A stretch of DNA of 5,622 bases. It comes from an uncultured Alphaproteobacteria bacterium (GTDB taxonomy: Bacteria > Pseudomonadota > Alphaproteobacteria > Rhizobiales > Hyphomicrobiaceae). The stretch's first letter is position 1, and each line of letters starts with the position of its first letter. Made by a program: the position numbers and the translations under genes. The DNA lies in the NCBI GenBank assembly GCA_937950105.1, contig CALFEM010000308.1:1-5622 (forward strand), given 5' to 3'. Shown one piece after another: positions 1-5,160 of this stretch. Below the pieces are notes generated by a model that ran no database searches, had not been told where the DNA came from, and saw only the letters and a program-made list of their open reading frames with translations.

Positions 1-489
1 GGCCAGGACCATTTCCTCCTCGAACATCGGTTCGGCCACCAGATCGGGATGCACGTGCATCTCGAGCGCGCGCTCGATTTTCTTCCAGCTCTCGATATTG
101 GGCTTGGCCTCCTGCTCGATGAAGCGTCGGGCGACGGCCTCGACCGTGCTGGAAAGCCTGATGACGAGCGCGTCGTCGCGGCTCTTGCGGGCGTCCGTGC
201 CGACGATCGACTTTTCCAGAACCTCGATCGCCGCCTCGCGGGCCTTCTTGACCCCCAGGACCGGATAGGTGCCGAGCGTGATCCGGCGCTGCGTGCCCCG
301 GAGCGGGCGCCCGGTCTTGGGGCTAAGCCCGCCCTCGCCGCGGACCTTGTAGAGCACCGACCAGCTCATGACGCCGCCCGCCGTGACGCGCAGCATGAGC
401 CCCGGGACGACGGTGTCGCCCAGCTCGATGCGACCTTCGGCCGGCGGCTTCATCCGCTCCAAGGCCGCTTCCGTGAAGTACTTTTTCAT
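1..489 (-). CDS. Tyrosine recombinase (integrase), N-terminal part; runs off the left edge
   Basis: Site-specific integrase of the P4/tRNA-island type, expected to integrate and excise a mobile element. The 163 visible residues start at an ATG with GAGGA (plus-strand 498-502) 8 nt upstream. Residues about 1-95 fit the arm-DNA-binding domain (DUF4102 type): GDTVVPGLMLRV (24-35), then SWSVLYKVRG, then RRITLGTYPVLGVKKAREAA (68-87). Residues about 105-163 look like the start of the SAM-like core-binding domain. The catalytic R-H-R-Y domain would lie beyond base 1 and cannot be assessed, so an intact gene is assumed, not seen. The gene is transcribed away from the tRNA-Thr 3' half at 690-734, the usual int-att pairing of an integrative element. 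The family call is confident. The element type (island, ICE or prophage) cannot be told from this window. Confidence 0.92.
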   Translation of the reverse strand, partial: MKKYFTEAALERMKPPAEGRIELGDTVVPGLMLRVTAGGVMSWSVLYKVRGEGGLSPKTGRPLRGTQRRITLGTYPVLGVKKAREAAIEVLEKSIVGTDARKSRDDALVIRLSSTVEAVARRFIEQEAKPNIESWKKIERALEMHVHPDLVAEPMFEEEMVLA

Positions 490-549
490 GCACGTTTTCC
501 TCGCATCGCCCGAAGCATGCACCGGCCATGCCAAAGAAACCTCTAAGCC

Positions 550-567
550 GGGTAGCCACGGGGTAGC
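550..567. repeat. Tandem GGGTAGC repeats, 11-bp period, candidate integrase arm sites
   Basis: The heptamer GGGTAGC occurs at 550-556 and again at 561-567. The start-to-start spacing of 11 bp is about one helical turn, so both copies face the same side of the DNA. They lie between the integrase gene and the attachment-site remnant, where arm-type sites for the N-terminal domain of such integrases are expected. The repeat is seen directly; the binding role is inference. Confidence 0.35.
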
Positions 568-653
568 GAAACGCGCGATCATCGTTGAAACACGGCGATA
601 TTCGGTGATTTTGCCGGTGAGGGTCCGGGAATGCCGAGCCCCGCCATGGCCTT

Positions 654-669
654 ACCCGTTCTAACGGGT
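654..669. repeat. Short inverted repeat next to the att site
   Basis: ACCCGTT (654-660) and AACGGGT (663-669) form a perfect 7-bp inverted repeat separated by CT. It ends 20 bp before the point where tRNA-Thr identity begins. There is no T tract beyond the dyad, so it is not a convincing terminator. It could be a protein-binding dyad (for example an excision factor or regulator) or part of the recombination core. No function is shown. Confidence 0.35.
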
Positions 670-689
670 TCTTCTTGACCAGCGCCCTG

Positions 690-734
690 TTGGTAAGGGA
701 GAGGTCGAGAGTTCAATCCTCTCTCGCAGCACCA
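690..734 (+). pseudogene. tRNA-Thr(GGT) 3' half: attachment-site scar
   Basis: The 3' portion of a tRNA gene. It reads as anticodon loop TTGGTAA (690-696, anticodon GGT at 692-694), 3' anticodon strand GGGAG (697-701), 5-nt variable loop AGGTC (702-706), T stem GAGAG (707-711), T loop TTCAATC (712-718), T stem CTCTC (719-723), acceptor 3' strand TCGCAGC (724-730), discriminator A and encoded CCA (732-734). The matching 5' half is absent. Bases 685-689 are CCCTG where CTCCC is needed, and no GCTGCGA acceptor strand or D arm lies about 76 nt upstream of the 3' end. The layout matches bacterial Thr(GGT) tRNAs. It is best read as the att copy left when an element recombined in the anticodon loop. 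It should not yield a functional tRNA. Confidence 0.85.
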
Positions 735-766
735 TCTGCCCTAGCGGAAAGCGCCGTCTGCCCCGT

Positions 767-1822
767 TTAGCCGATCGACCACGGATGACCATTCGCCGGG
801 GCTGCAACAAGGTTGTCCTGGTTGAGGAGGTAAATCGGGCTACCGTTGCTCTCCTCCTCGCCCAACCTCTGTACGTTCGCGCGGGGCACGCGATCCACGA
901 CGATGCTGCGTAGCCCGTCCTTCACCAGTTTCTCATGCCATCGACTGGAGCGGACTTTGGGATTGGACTTGGCCGCCTGCAGTATCTTCAGTGTGGGCTC
1001 GAGATTCAGGCGATAGCGCGCGCGCAAACTCTCGACGAAGTTTTCGTCGACCTTGGCCGCATCCGCGACTTCTCTCGGAGCAAGCTTGAGTTCGGTCAGC
1101 ATCCTGTCGAAATCCCGAATGCGAAACACAGCCGCAATGATCGATTTCGACGGCAGCAGTTGGTCTTGATGACCGCGCCCCATCATAATGAAATTGATGA
1201 CGTTGACCGTGTTGATCAGCCGCCTGAAGGAGGTTGGTCGACATTTCAGGACGTTGTCGATAGCTACGCGTCCGAGAGCGTCGTCCCTATGCACGACCCC
1301 CGCCATTTGAGCTGCTGACACCTCCCTCGCAATGGTGGCGGCACCCAAGTCGAAGTTGGCCGCGACGACAGCCGCAGCGGGGCAAAAGAACAGGGGCTCC
1401 CCCAGGATCGTTCTCTCGCCTCGCTCGAGCCGGACGTCGCAATGATCGGTGGGCTTTATGACCCATTCAAATTCCGGCATGATCCCCGTCGGCGCAAAGA
1501 GCACAATCTGAAACTTATACAAGTCCCTTTGCGTAACGTCTAGTGGGTAGCACTCGACACCACACACCACGCTCACAGGCCGGGCGTGCGCCTGACGACC
1601 GCGCGCTATTCCGCGAAGCTTGTGAGATCGGGTCGCACTTCTGTATCTCCCTCCGATCGAGTTCAGACACTTCATGCGGGCGAGCCGCAGGCCTGGATCG
1701 GTCGAAACATCAAAAAGCTGCGGCCGGCATTTGTTTGCATGATCGGATCGCCATCGCGCGGTCCGCGCGACAATAGCGAGGGTCAGTATCAGATTCTGCA
1801 GTCGATGAATTCTTGCTTCCAT
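767..1822 (-). CDS. Hypothetical protein, possibly a KAP-type NTPase C-terminal remnant
   Basis: A 351-residue reading frame of unknown function in a stretch of clearly lower GC than the genes to its right. Codon use supports real coding, most clearly from about residue 83 to the end. Residues 195-245 (PTSFRRLINTVNVINF, then LLPSKSIIAAVFRIRDFDRML) resemble the 'PR-hKRhhN' helix and following helices at the C-terminal end of KAP-family P-loop ATPases. This is a weak impression from memory. No Walker A motif is present, so if related it is only the C-terminal portion. The chosen ATG has no clear Shine-Dalgarno; alternatives are Met50 (1675) and Met115. The first 80 residues are arginine-rich and look less protein-like, which suggests an unreliable start or upstream decay. 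It ends (TAA) 32 bp from the tRNA-Thr scar, pointing toward it, and is divergent from the GNAT gene. Confidence 0.55.
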   Translation of the reverse strand: MEARIHRLQNLILTLAIVARTARWRSDHANKCRPQLFDVSTDPGLRLARMKCLNSIGGRYRSATRSHKLRGIARGRQAHARPVSVVCGVECYPLDVTQRDLYKFQIVLFAPTGIMPEFEWVIKPTDHCDVRLERGERTILGEPLFFCPAAAVVAANFDLGAATIAREVSAAQMAGVVHRDDALGRVAIDNVLKCRPTSFRRLINTVNVINFIMMGRGHQDQLLPSKSIIAAVFRIRDFDRMLTELKLAPREVADAAKVDENFVESLRARYRLNLEPTLKILQAAKSNPKVRSSRWHEKLVKDGLRSIVVDRVPRANVQRLGEEESNGSPIYLLNQDNLVAAPANGHPWSIG

Positions 1823-1885
1823 GCCAGAAGAGAAATTCGCTCCGATTCAAGGATCCGGATTTCTCCCTGAGAATGGAGCAAGACG

Positions 1886-2395
1886 ATGAACGAAATCACC
1901 CGCACTCTCGTGAAGCAGGCCGACATGAGCGACCTGCCGGGCCTCAAGGCGTTGCTGAAGGAACGCGCCCGGGAATGCGGCGATCTCGCCGCCTACGACG
2001 ACGATTACGCCAGCAAACACCTGATCAACCTGCTGATGAACGGAACCAGCTTCATCGCCTACGTCGGCGAAGAACCCGCTGGTGCGGTGATGTGCAGCCG
2101 CACGGACCAAGCCTACAAGCCGTCGAACGATCTGCAGACCGAGCACTTCTTCGTGGCACGGAGGTGGCGCGGCTCCGAGGTCGGCGAGAAACTGCTCCTC
2201 GCCGCGGAAACGCACTCCGAGCGTCACAACATCTTTCTGTTCGTGAACTACCTCGATTGGGACGAGAGCAAAAAGGGTGAACCTCGCGCATTGCCGGCGA
2301 TGCAGCGGCTCTATCGCCGACGGACTTACCACTTCGTGGGAGTCACCTACGTTCGCCGCCCAAAGAAAAAGCCGGACGACGGCGGTTCGAAATAA
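1886..2395 (+). CDS. GNAT-family N-acetyltransferase-like protein
   Basis: A 169-residue protein with a GNAT layout. The family transfers an acetyl group from acetyl-CoA to an amine; the substrate here is unknown. An N-terminal strand and helix (TRTLVKQADMSDLPGLKALL) is followed by a central strand pair (SFIAYVGEEPAGAVM, 55-69). Next is a motif-A-like region, HFFVARRWRGSEVGEKLLLAAE (residues 87-108, shown in part). The typical R-G-x-G-x-G pyrophosphate loop reads RGSEVG, with Glu98 in place of a glycine. The C-terminal LYRRRTYHFVGVTYVRR fits the final GNAT helix and strand. GGAG at 1875-1878 lies 7 nt before the ATG. The lysine-rich tail (PKKKPDDGGSK) is probably disordered. The gene is monocistronic, followed by a strong terminator. 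The changed motif A leaves some doubt about acetyl-CoA binding. Divergence and small size also recall phage-type GNAT proteins. Confidence 0.75.
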   Translation: MNEITRTLVKQADMSDLPGLKALLKERARECGDLAAYDDDYASKHLINLLMNGTSFIAYVGEEPAGAVMCSRTDQAYKPSNDLQTEHFFVARRWRGSEVGEKLLLAAETHSERHNIFLFVNYLDWDESKKGEPRALPAMQRLYRRRTYHFVGVTYVRRPKKKPDDGGSK

Positions 2396-2426
2396 ACCAA
2401 AGCTCGTTCCCGAGTATCTGCAAACG

Positions 2427-2452
2427 GGCCCCGCTTCGCGGGGCCTTTTTTT
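2427..2452 (+). terminator. Rho-independent terminator of the GNAT gene
   Basis: GGCCCCG (2427-2433) pairs perfectly with CGGGGCC (2439-2445) around a CTTCG loop and is followed directly by seven T residues (2446-2452). It begins 31 bp after the GNAT stop codon. The T tract is on the plus-strand side only, so it stops rightward transcription. Read leftward, the hairpin is followed by GTTTG, so it is at most a weak terminator for the convergent gene ending at 2481. Confidence 0.93.
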
Positions 2453-2480
2453 GCGGCACAGGTGGCCGGTAGTCCCCGGC

Positions 2481-2942
2481 TCAATTCGCGTCGGAGGGCC
2501 GTGTCAGGTCGACGGCGCGAACAAGAGCCTGGCAGACGCGCCAGATGCAGCCCGTCGACAGGAACAGCTCGCTCTGCACGTTGTGCTCGTTGACCTGCAC
2601 GATGTAGCCGTTGGCGACGACGTTGACGGCGACGCTGAGGGCGCGCGTCACGATCTGGCTGCCCTGCGCGCGATAGACCGACTCGACCAGCTTGCGCGCC
2701 ATTTCGGCGAGTTCCTCGGTCGTCAGCTCCATCAGCAGTGTGCTGGAGCGGGCCTCGTTGAAGGCGAACACCATCTCGAAGCGAACCCGGCTCGCCCCGT
2801 GGACGTGCACGCTGAGCTGCTGCACGGCCTTGTGCTGCGGAAACAAGAAAGCGCGGTCGTCGAGGTCGACCTTGATGACGACGTCGGTGCCATGGCGCGG
2901 TACCGCGACCGAAACCTGAGTGACATTGGCAACGCTCGACAT
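2481..2942 (-). CDS. Conserved-looking hypothetical protein (153 aa)
   Basis: I do not recognise this family. The ATG at 2942 is preferred over the in-frame TTG at 2957 because GAGGAG (plus-strand 2950-2955) sits exactly 7 nt before it. The protein has no signal peptide or membrane segment. Residues 7-62 look like alternating beta strands (TQVSVAVPRHGTDVVIKVDL, then QQLSVHVHG, then RVRFEMVFAFNE). Residues 72-92 form a probable amphipathic helix (ELTTEELAEMARKLVESVY), and more strands follow (ALSVAVNVVANGYIVQV). A small, soluble, mixed alpha/beta protein is likely. It has normal high-GC codon use and lies 85 bp downstream of the HPP-family gene on the same strand, with a hairpin between, so it may be co-transcribed or separately expressed. 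No function can be assigned. Confidence 0.8.
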   Translation of the reverse strand: MSSVANVTQVSVAVPRHGTDVVIKVDLDDRAFLFPQHKAVQQLSVHVHGASRVRFEMVFAFNEARSSTLLMELTTEELAEMARKLVESVYRAQGSQIVTRALSVAVNVVANGYIVQVNEHNVQSELFLSTGCIWRVCQALVRAVDLTRPSDAN

Positions 2943-2949
2943 TCGACGG

Positions 2950-2955
2950 CTCCTC
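2950..2955 (-). promoter_or_regulatory. Shine-Dalgarno deciding the start of the 153-aa hypothetical gene
   Basis: Read leftward the sequence is GAGGAG, followed by 7 nt and ATG (2942-2940). It overlaps the upstream TTG alternative at 2957-2955, which makes that longer start unlikely. Confidence 0.75.
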
Positions 2956-2965
2956 AAGCGCAGGG

Positions 2966-2990
2966 GAGCACCGCGCGGGCACGGGTGCTC
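2966..2990. repeat. Inverted repeat between the HPP gene and the hypothetical gene
   Basis: GAGCACC (2966-2972) and GGTGCTC (2984-2990) can form a 7-bp stem with an 11-nt GC-rich loop. It lies 37 bp beyond the HPP stop codon when read leftward, and 24 bp before the hypothetical gene's start. No U tract follows in either direction. It could be a weak or Rho-assisted terminator, an mRNA-processing hairpin, or an operator. The structure is clear, the role is not. Confidence 0.4.
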
Positions 2991-3027
2991 AAATCAGCCG
3001 ACAGACTGGGCGAAGCGGCGGAAGCGG

Positions 3028-4050
3028 TCAACCTCGGGCCGGCACGTCGGCGAGGGCAGGCGTGGCCACGCCCTCCGCCTCCGCGTCCCGGCGCACCCAG
3101 GTCGACTCCGAGCGCACCACCTCGTGCGCGGCCCACGCCGCGAAGTCCTCGCGCGACGCGAGCCCCGTCTCGTTGCGGCCCCTGCCGGCGACAGCGCGCC
3201 AGATGATGCGGGCATCCGTGCCGCTGGCGTCCACGTCGACGATACGGCGCACCGACCAGTCCGGACCGAACGCTCCATTCGAGTAGTAGCCCCCTAGCTG
3301 GATCGCCTCGGGGTCGAGCCGTCGCTGATCGGCGGCTTCGCGGGTGAGTTGCATCAGCCGCACGAAGTCGGCCTCGTCGATGTCGATGAAGGTGCCGATG
3401 CGGGCGAGCGCGGCGGTGAAATCGGCGTGCGTCATGTCGCGGCTCGCCGCGCTGGCCGGCGGCGAGGGCACGGCGCGCCGGAATGCCGCCGGATAGCGCC
3501 GCCACGCGAACGCGGCGTTGATGGCGACAGCCAGCGCCACCATGATGACCGCATTGAGCAGCACCGGCGTCAGCACGAACTGATAGCCGAGGGCGTGCAC
3601 CTCGGCGCCGCCGATGACCGCGCTCAGGGCCGTCGCGCCACCCGGCGGATGCAGCGCCCGCAGGTAGTGCATCACGCCGATGGAAAGCCCGACGGCAAGG
3701 GCGGCCGCTGTCACCGTCTCCGGCACCAGCTTCGCAACCGTGACGCCGATCACCGCCGATACGCCATGCCCGACCAGAACCGCCCACGGCTGCGAAAGAG
3801 CGCCGTGCGGTATCGCGAACAGCAGCACGGCGGAGGCGCCCATGGACGCCACGACAAGGGCCGCACCGACATCGCCGACGAGACCGCGTTCGAGGGCGAA
3901 CAGCAGGTAGATGGCAGCGACGCCGCCGGCCGCCGAAATCAGGCGCTCGGCATGGCTCACCGGGATGTTCTCGATGCCGACGAGGCGCGCCAGCGTGGCC
4001 AGGCGCGATTTCACGCCATCCTGCGCCTTGTCCTGTTGGCTCGACCGCAC
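3028..4050 (-). CDS. HPP-family integral membrane protein with extra C-terminal soluble domain
   Basis: A 340-residue HPP-family protein (PF04982). The family is mostly uncharacterised; plant and cyanobacterial members have been linked to nitrite transport. The start is GTG at 4050, fixed by AGGAGG (plus-strand 4058-4063) 7 nt away. Residues about 38-180 form four to five hydrophobic segments. The family hallmarks are GASAVLLFAIPHGALSQPWAV (71-91, shown in part), GHGVSAVIGV (94-103) and LHPPGGATAL (133-142), the HPP signature. A proline-rich linker near 190-203 leads to a soluble domain of about 135 residues containing YYSNGAFGPDWSVRRIVDV and WRAVAGRGRNETG. HPP proteins often carry CBS domains here; this part does not look like CBS. 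The gene lies downstream of, and co-directional with, the LysR gene across a 102-bp hairpin-containing gap. Family assignment is secure; the transported substrate, if any, is unknown. Confidence 0.9.
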   Translation of the reverse strand: MRSSQQDKAQDGVKSRLATLARLVGIENIPVSHAERLISAAGGVAAIYLLFALERGLVGDVGAALVVASMGASAVLLFAIPHGALSQPWAVLVGHGVSAVIGVTVAKLVPETVTAAALAVGLSIGVMHYLRALHPPGGATALSAVIGGAEVHALGYQFVLTPVLLNAVIMVALAVAINAAFAWRRYPAAFRRAVPSPPASAASRDMTHADFTAALARIGTFIDIDEADFVRLMQLTREAADQRRLDPEAIQLGGYYSNGAFGPDWSVRRIVDVDASGTDARIIWRAVAGRGRNETGLASREDFAAWAAHEVVRSESTWVRRDAEAEGVATPALADVPARG

Positions 4051-4057
4051 CCCGCGC

Positions 4058-4063
4058 CCTCCT
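4058..4063 (-). promoter_or_regulatory. Shine-Dalgarno deciding the GTG start of the HPP gene
   Basis: A perfect AGGAGG read leftward, 7 nt before the GTG at 4050-4048. It supports a non-ATG start over any internal methionine. Confidence 0.8.
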
Positions 4064-4074
4064 GAAGCCTATCA

Positions 4075-4092
4075 GGCAAATCGGAATTTGCC
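4075..4092 (-). promoter_or_regulatory. Leader hairpin upstream of the HPP gene
   Basis: GGCAAAT and ATTTGCC form a perfect 7-bp inverted repeat with a 4-nt loop, ending 11 nt before the HPP Shine-Dalgarno in mRNA sense. In the same leader, CCTGA (mRNA sense, 4076-4072) can instead pair with TCAGG (4065-4061), which includes the first bases of the Shine-Dalgarno. The two pairings share two bases. No U tract follows the first hairpin, so it is not a standard terminator for the LysR gene. It could be an operator, a 5'-UTR structure, or chance. Confidence 0.4.
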
Positions 4093-4152
4093 CCGGAGAG
4101 GTGCCACGCCGGAGCGCCGAGGCCAACGCGACGTTTCGCCCGGCCCTTGGCG

Positions 4153-5073
4153 TCAAGGGCCCGGATGGCCGCCGACGAACCGGCGGCGCTCCCGGAATGT
4201 CGCTTGCGCGAGGTAATCGTTGGCGGCCCGCACTCGCGGAGTGCGTGCCAGCTCGGCCGGTGCCACCAGCCAGTAGGCGCGGGTAAAGCGCACGCGCGGC
4301 AGCACACGAACGAAGCGGCCGTCACCTGCGACCGCGTAGTCGTGCAGCAGCGACACGCCCATGCCGCTCGCCACCGCCTCCATCTGCCCGAGCACGCTCG
4401 CGCACTGGAACTCGTACACATCCGCGAGCCCGAGCTCGGCGCGGAAATCGAGCGTCCGCGCATAGAGCAGATCGGTGACGTAGGTGACGTGGCGATGGCG
4501 GGCGAGGTCCTTCGCCGTCCTGAGCGGTGGCGCGTTCGCCAGATAGTCCGGGCTCGCGTAGAGCGACAGCGTGTAGTCGGTCAGCTTGCGAATGCTGAGA
4601 CGCCCTTCGGTCGGCCGGCCGATCGCGACGGCGAGATCGACCTCGCGGCGGGCGAGCGAAAAGCTGCGCGGCAGCGGCACGAGCTGCACGCGCAGCGCCG
4701 GGTGCACCGAGACCAGCGGAACCATGCGTGACGCGAGGAACAGCGTGCCGAACCCGTCCGGGGCGCCGATCCGCACGACGCCCTCGATGCCGTCGTCGCC
4801 GTCTCCGAGACCGCCTTTCGCCTGCAGCACCTCGGCCTCGATGCGCTCGGCATGCGCAATGAGGCGCTCACCGGCTTGTGTCAGCGGCGAGCCGGTCGTG
4901 CGGCGATCGAACAGGCGCGCACCGAGCGCGTCTTCGAGCGAGCGCACGCGCCGCGTGACGGTCGCCTGATCGACGCCGAGACGACGCGCGGCGGCGAGGA
5001 ACTGCCCGGCGCGTGCCACTGCGAGGAACAGACGCAGTTCGTCCCAGTCGATGTCCGTTCTGCGTTTTTGCAT
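4153..5073 (-). CDS. LysR-family transcriptional regulator, divergent from mmsA
   Basis: A 306-residue LysR-type regulator. Residues about 8-66 are the winged helix-turn-helix: DWDELRLFLAVARAGQF, then AARRLGVDQATVTRRVRSLE, then ARLFDRRTTG, with the recognition helix near 34-46. A linker helix follows (LTQAGERLIAHAERIEAEV). From about residue 95 the co-inducer domain begins (IEGVVRIGAPDGFGTLFL), with REVDLAVAIGRP and SGMGVSLLHDYAV typical of LysR effector domains. The ATG at 5073 places the HTH at the normal distance from the N terminus; a start at 5121 would add 16 unlikely residues. No good Shine-Dalgarno precedes it, so it may be leaderless or weakly translated. It is divergently arranged with mmsA across 87 bp, so control of mmsA and autoregulation are likely by the usual LysR logic. 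The effector is unknown. Confidence 0.93.
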   Translation of the reverse strand: MQKRRTDIDWDELRLFLAVARAGQFLAAARRLGVDQATVTRRVRSLEDALGARLFDRRTTGSPLTQAGERLIAHAERIEAEVLQAKGGLGDGDDGIEGVVRIGAPDGFGTLFLASRMVPLVSVHPALRVQLVPLPRSFSLARREVDLAVAIGRPTEGRLSIRKLTDYTLSLYASPDYLANAPPLRTAKDLARHRHVTYVTDLLYARTLDFRAELGLADVYEFQCASVLGQMEAVASGMGVSLLHDYAVAGDGRFVRVLPRVRFTRAYWLVAPAELARTPRVRAANDYLAQATFRERRRFVGGHPGP

Positions 5074-5095
5074 ATCGGTTCGGTTTCTACGTGTA

Positions 5096-5112
5096 TTGCT
5101 GCATGACGGCAA
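5096..5112. promoter_or_regulatory. Candidate LysR operator between the regulator gene and mmsA
   Basis: The only clear dyad I saw in the 87-bp divergent intergenic region is TTGC-N9-GCAA (5096-5112). LysR sites are interrupted dyads, usually containing T-N11-A. This one has the right size and place but the inner spacing is not the exact canonical form. A role in controlling both genes is inference. Confidence 0.3.
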
Positions 5113-5160
5113 GGGGCGCATACCGCTGCCGGAACGAAACGCAGCAGGGGACGAGGCGCC

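Larger units (their letters stand above)
490..689. other. int-to-att intergenic region of an integrated element
   Basis: About 200 bp between the integrase start and the tRNA remnant, with no convincing gene. It holds the integrase Shine-Dalgarno (498-502), a possible promoter (518-534), a tandem pair of GGGTAGC words (550-556 and 561-567) and a short palindrome (654-669). Such gaps commonly hold the integrase promoter and arm-type binding sites; that role is inferred here. Short overlapping ORFs in this stretch have no recognisable product. Confidence 0.6.

Noticed and set aside
49..546. 165-residue rightward open frame over the integrase
   Set aside because: It is antisense to the integrase frame, which has clear arm-binding-domain motifs and a Shine-Dalgarno.
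658..734. A complete tRNA-Thr gene
   Set aside because: Only the anticodon loop through CCA fits. There is no matching acceptor 5' strand, D arm or 5' anticodon strand in the preceding bases.
935..1318. 127-residue rightward frame in the low-GC block
   Set aside because: Codon use favours the opposite-strand frame here, and the predicted peptide shows no recognisable motif.
2277..3206. 309-residue rightward open frame
   Set aside because: It runs antisense to the 153-aa gene and the HPP gene, crosses a strong terminator, and becomes a low-complexity Arg/Pro sequence. It is a GC-rich shadow frame.
3349..4065. 238-residue rightward open frame
   Set aside because: Antisense shadow of the HPP gene, with His/Arg/Gly-rich composition typical of reverse frames in high-GC DNA.
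2954..4156. 400-residue leftward open frame
   Set aside because: It is an alternative frame of the HPP gene, Arg/Gly/Ala-rich with no domains, while the overlapping frame carries the clear HPP signature.
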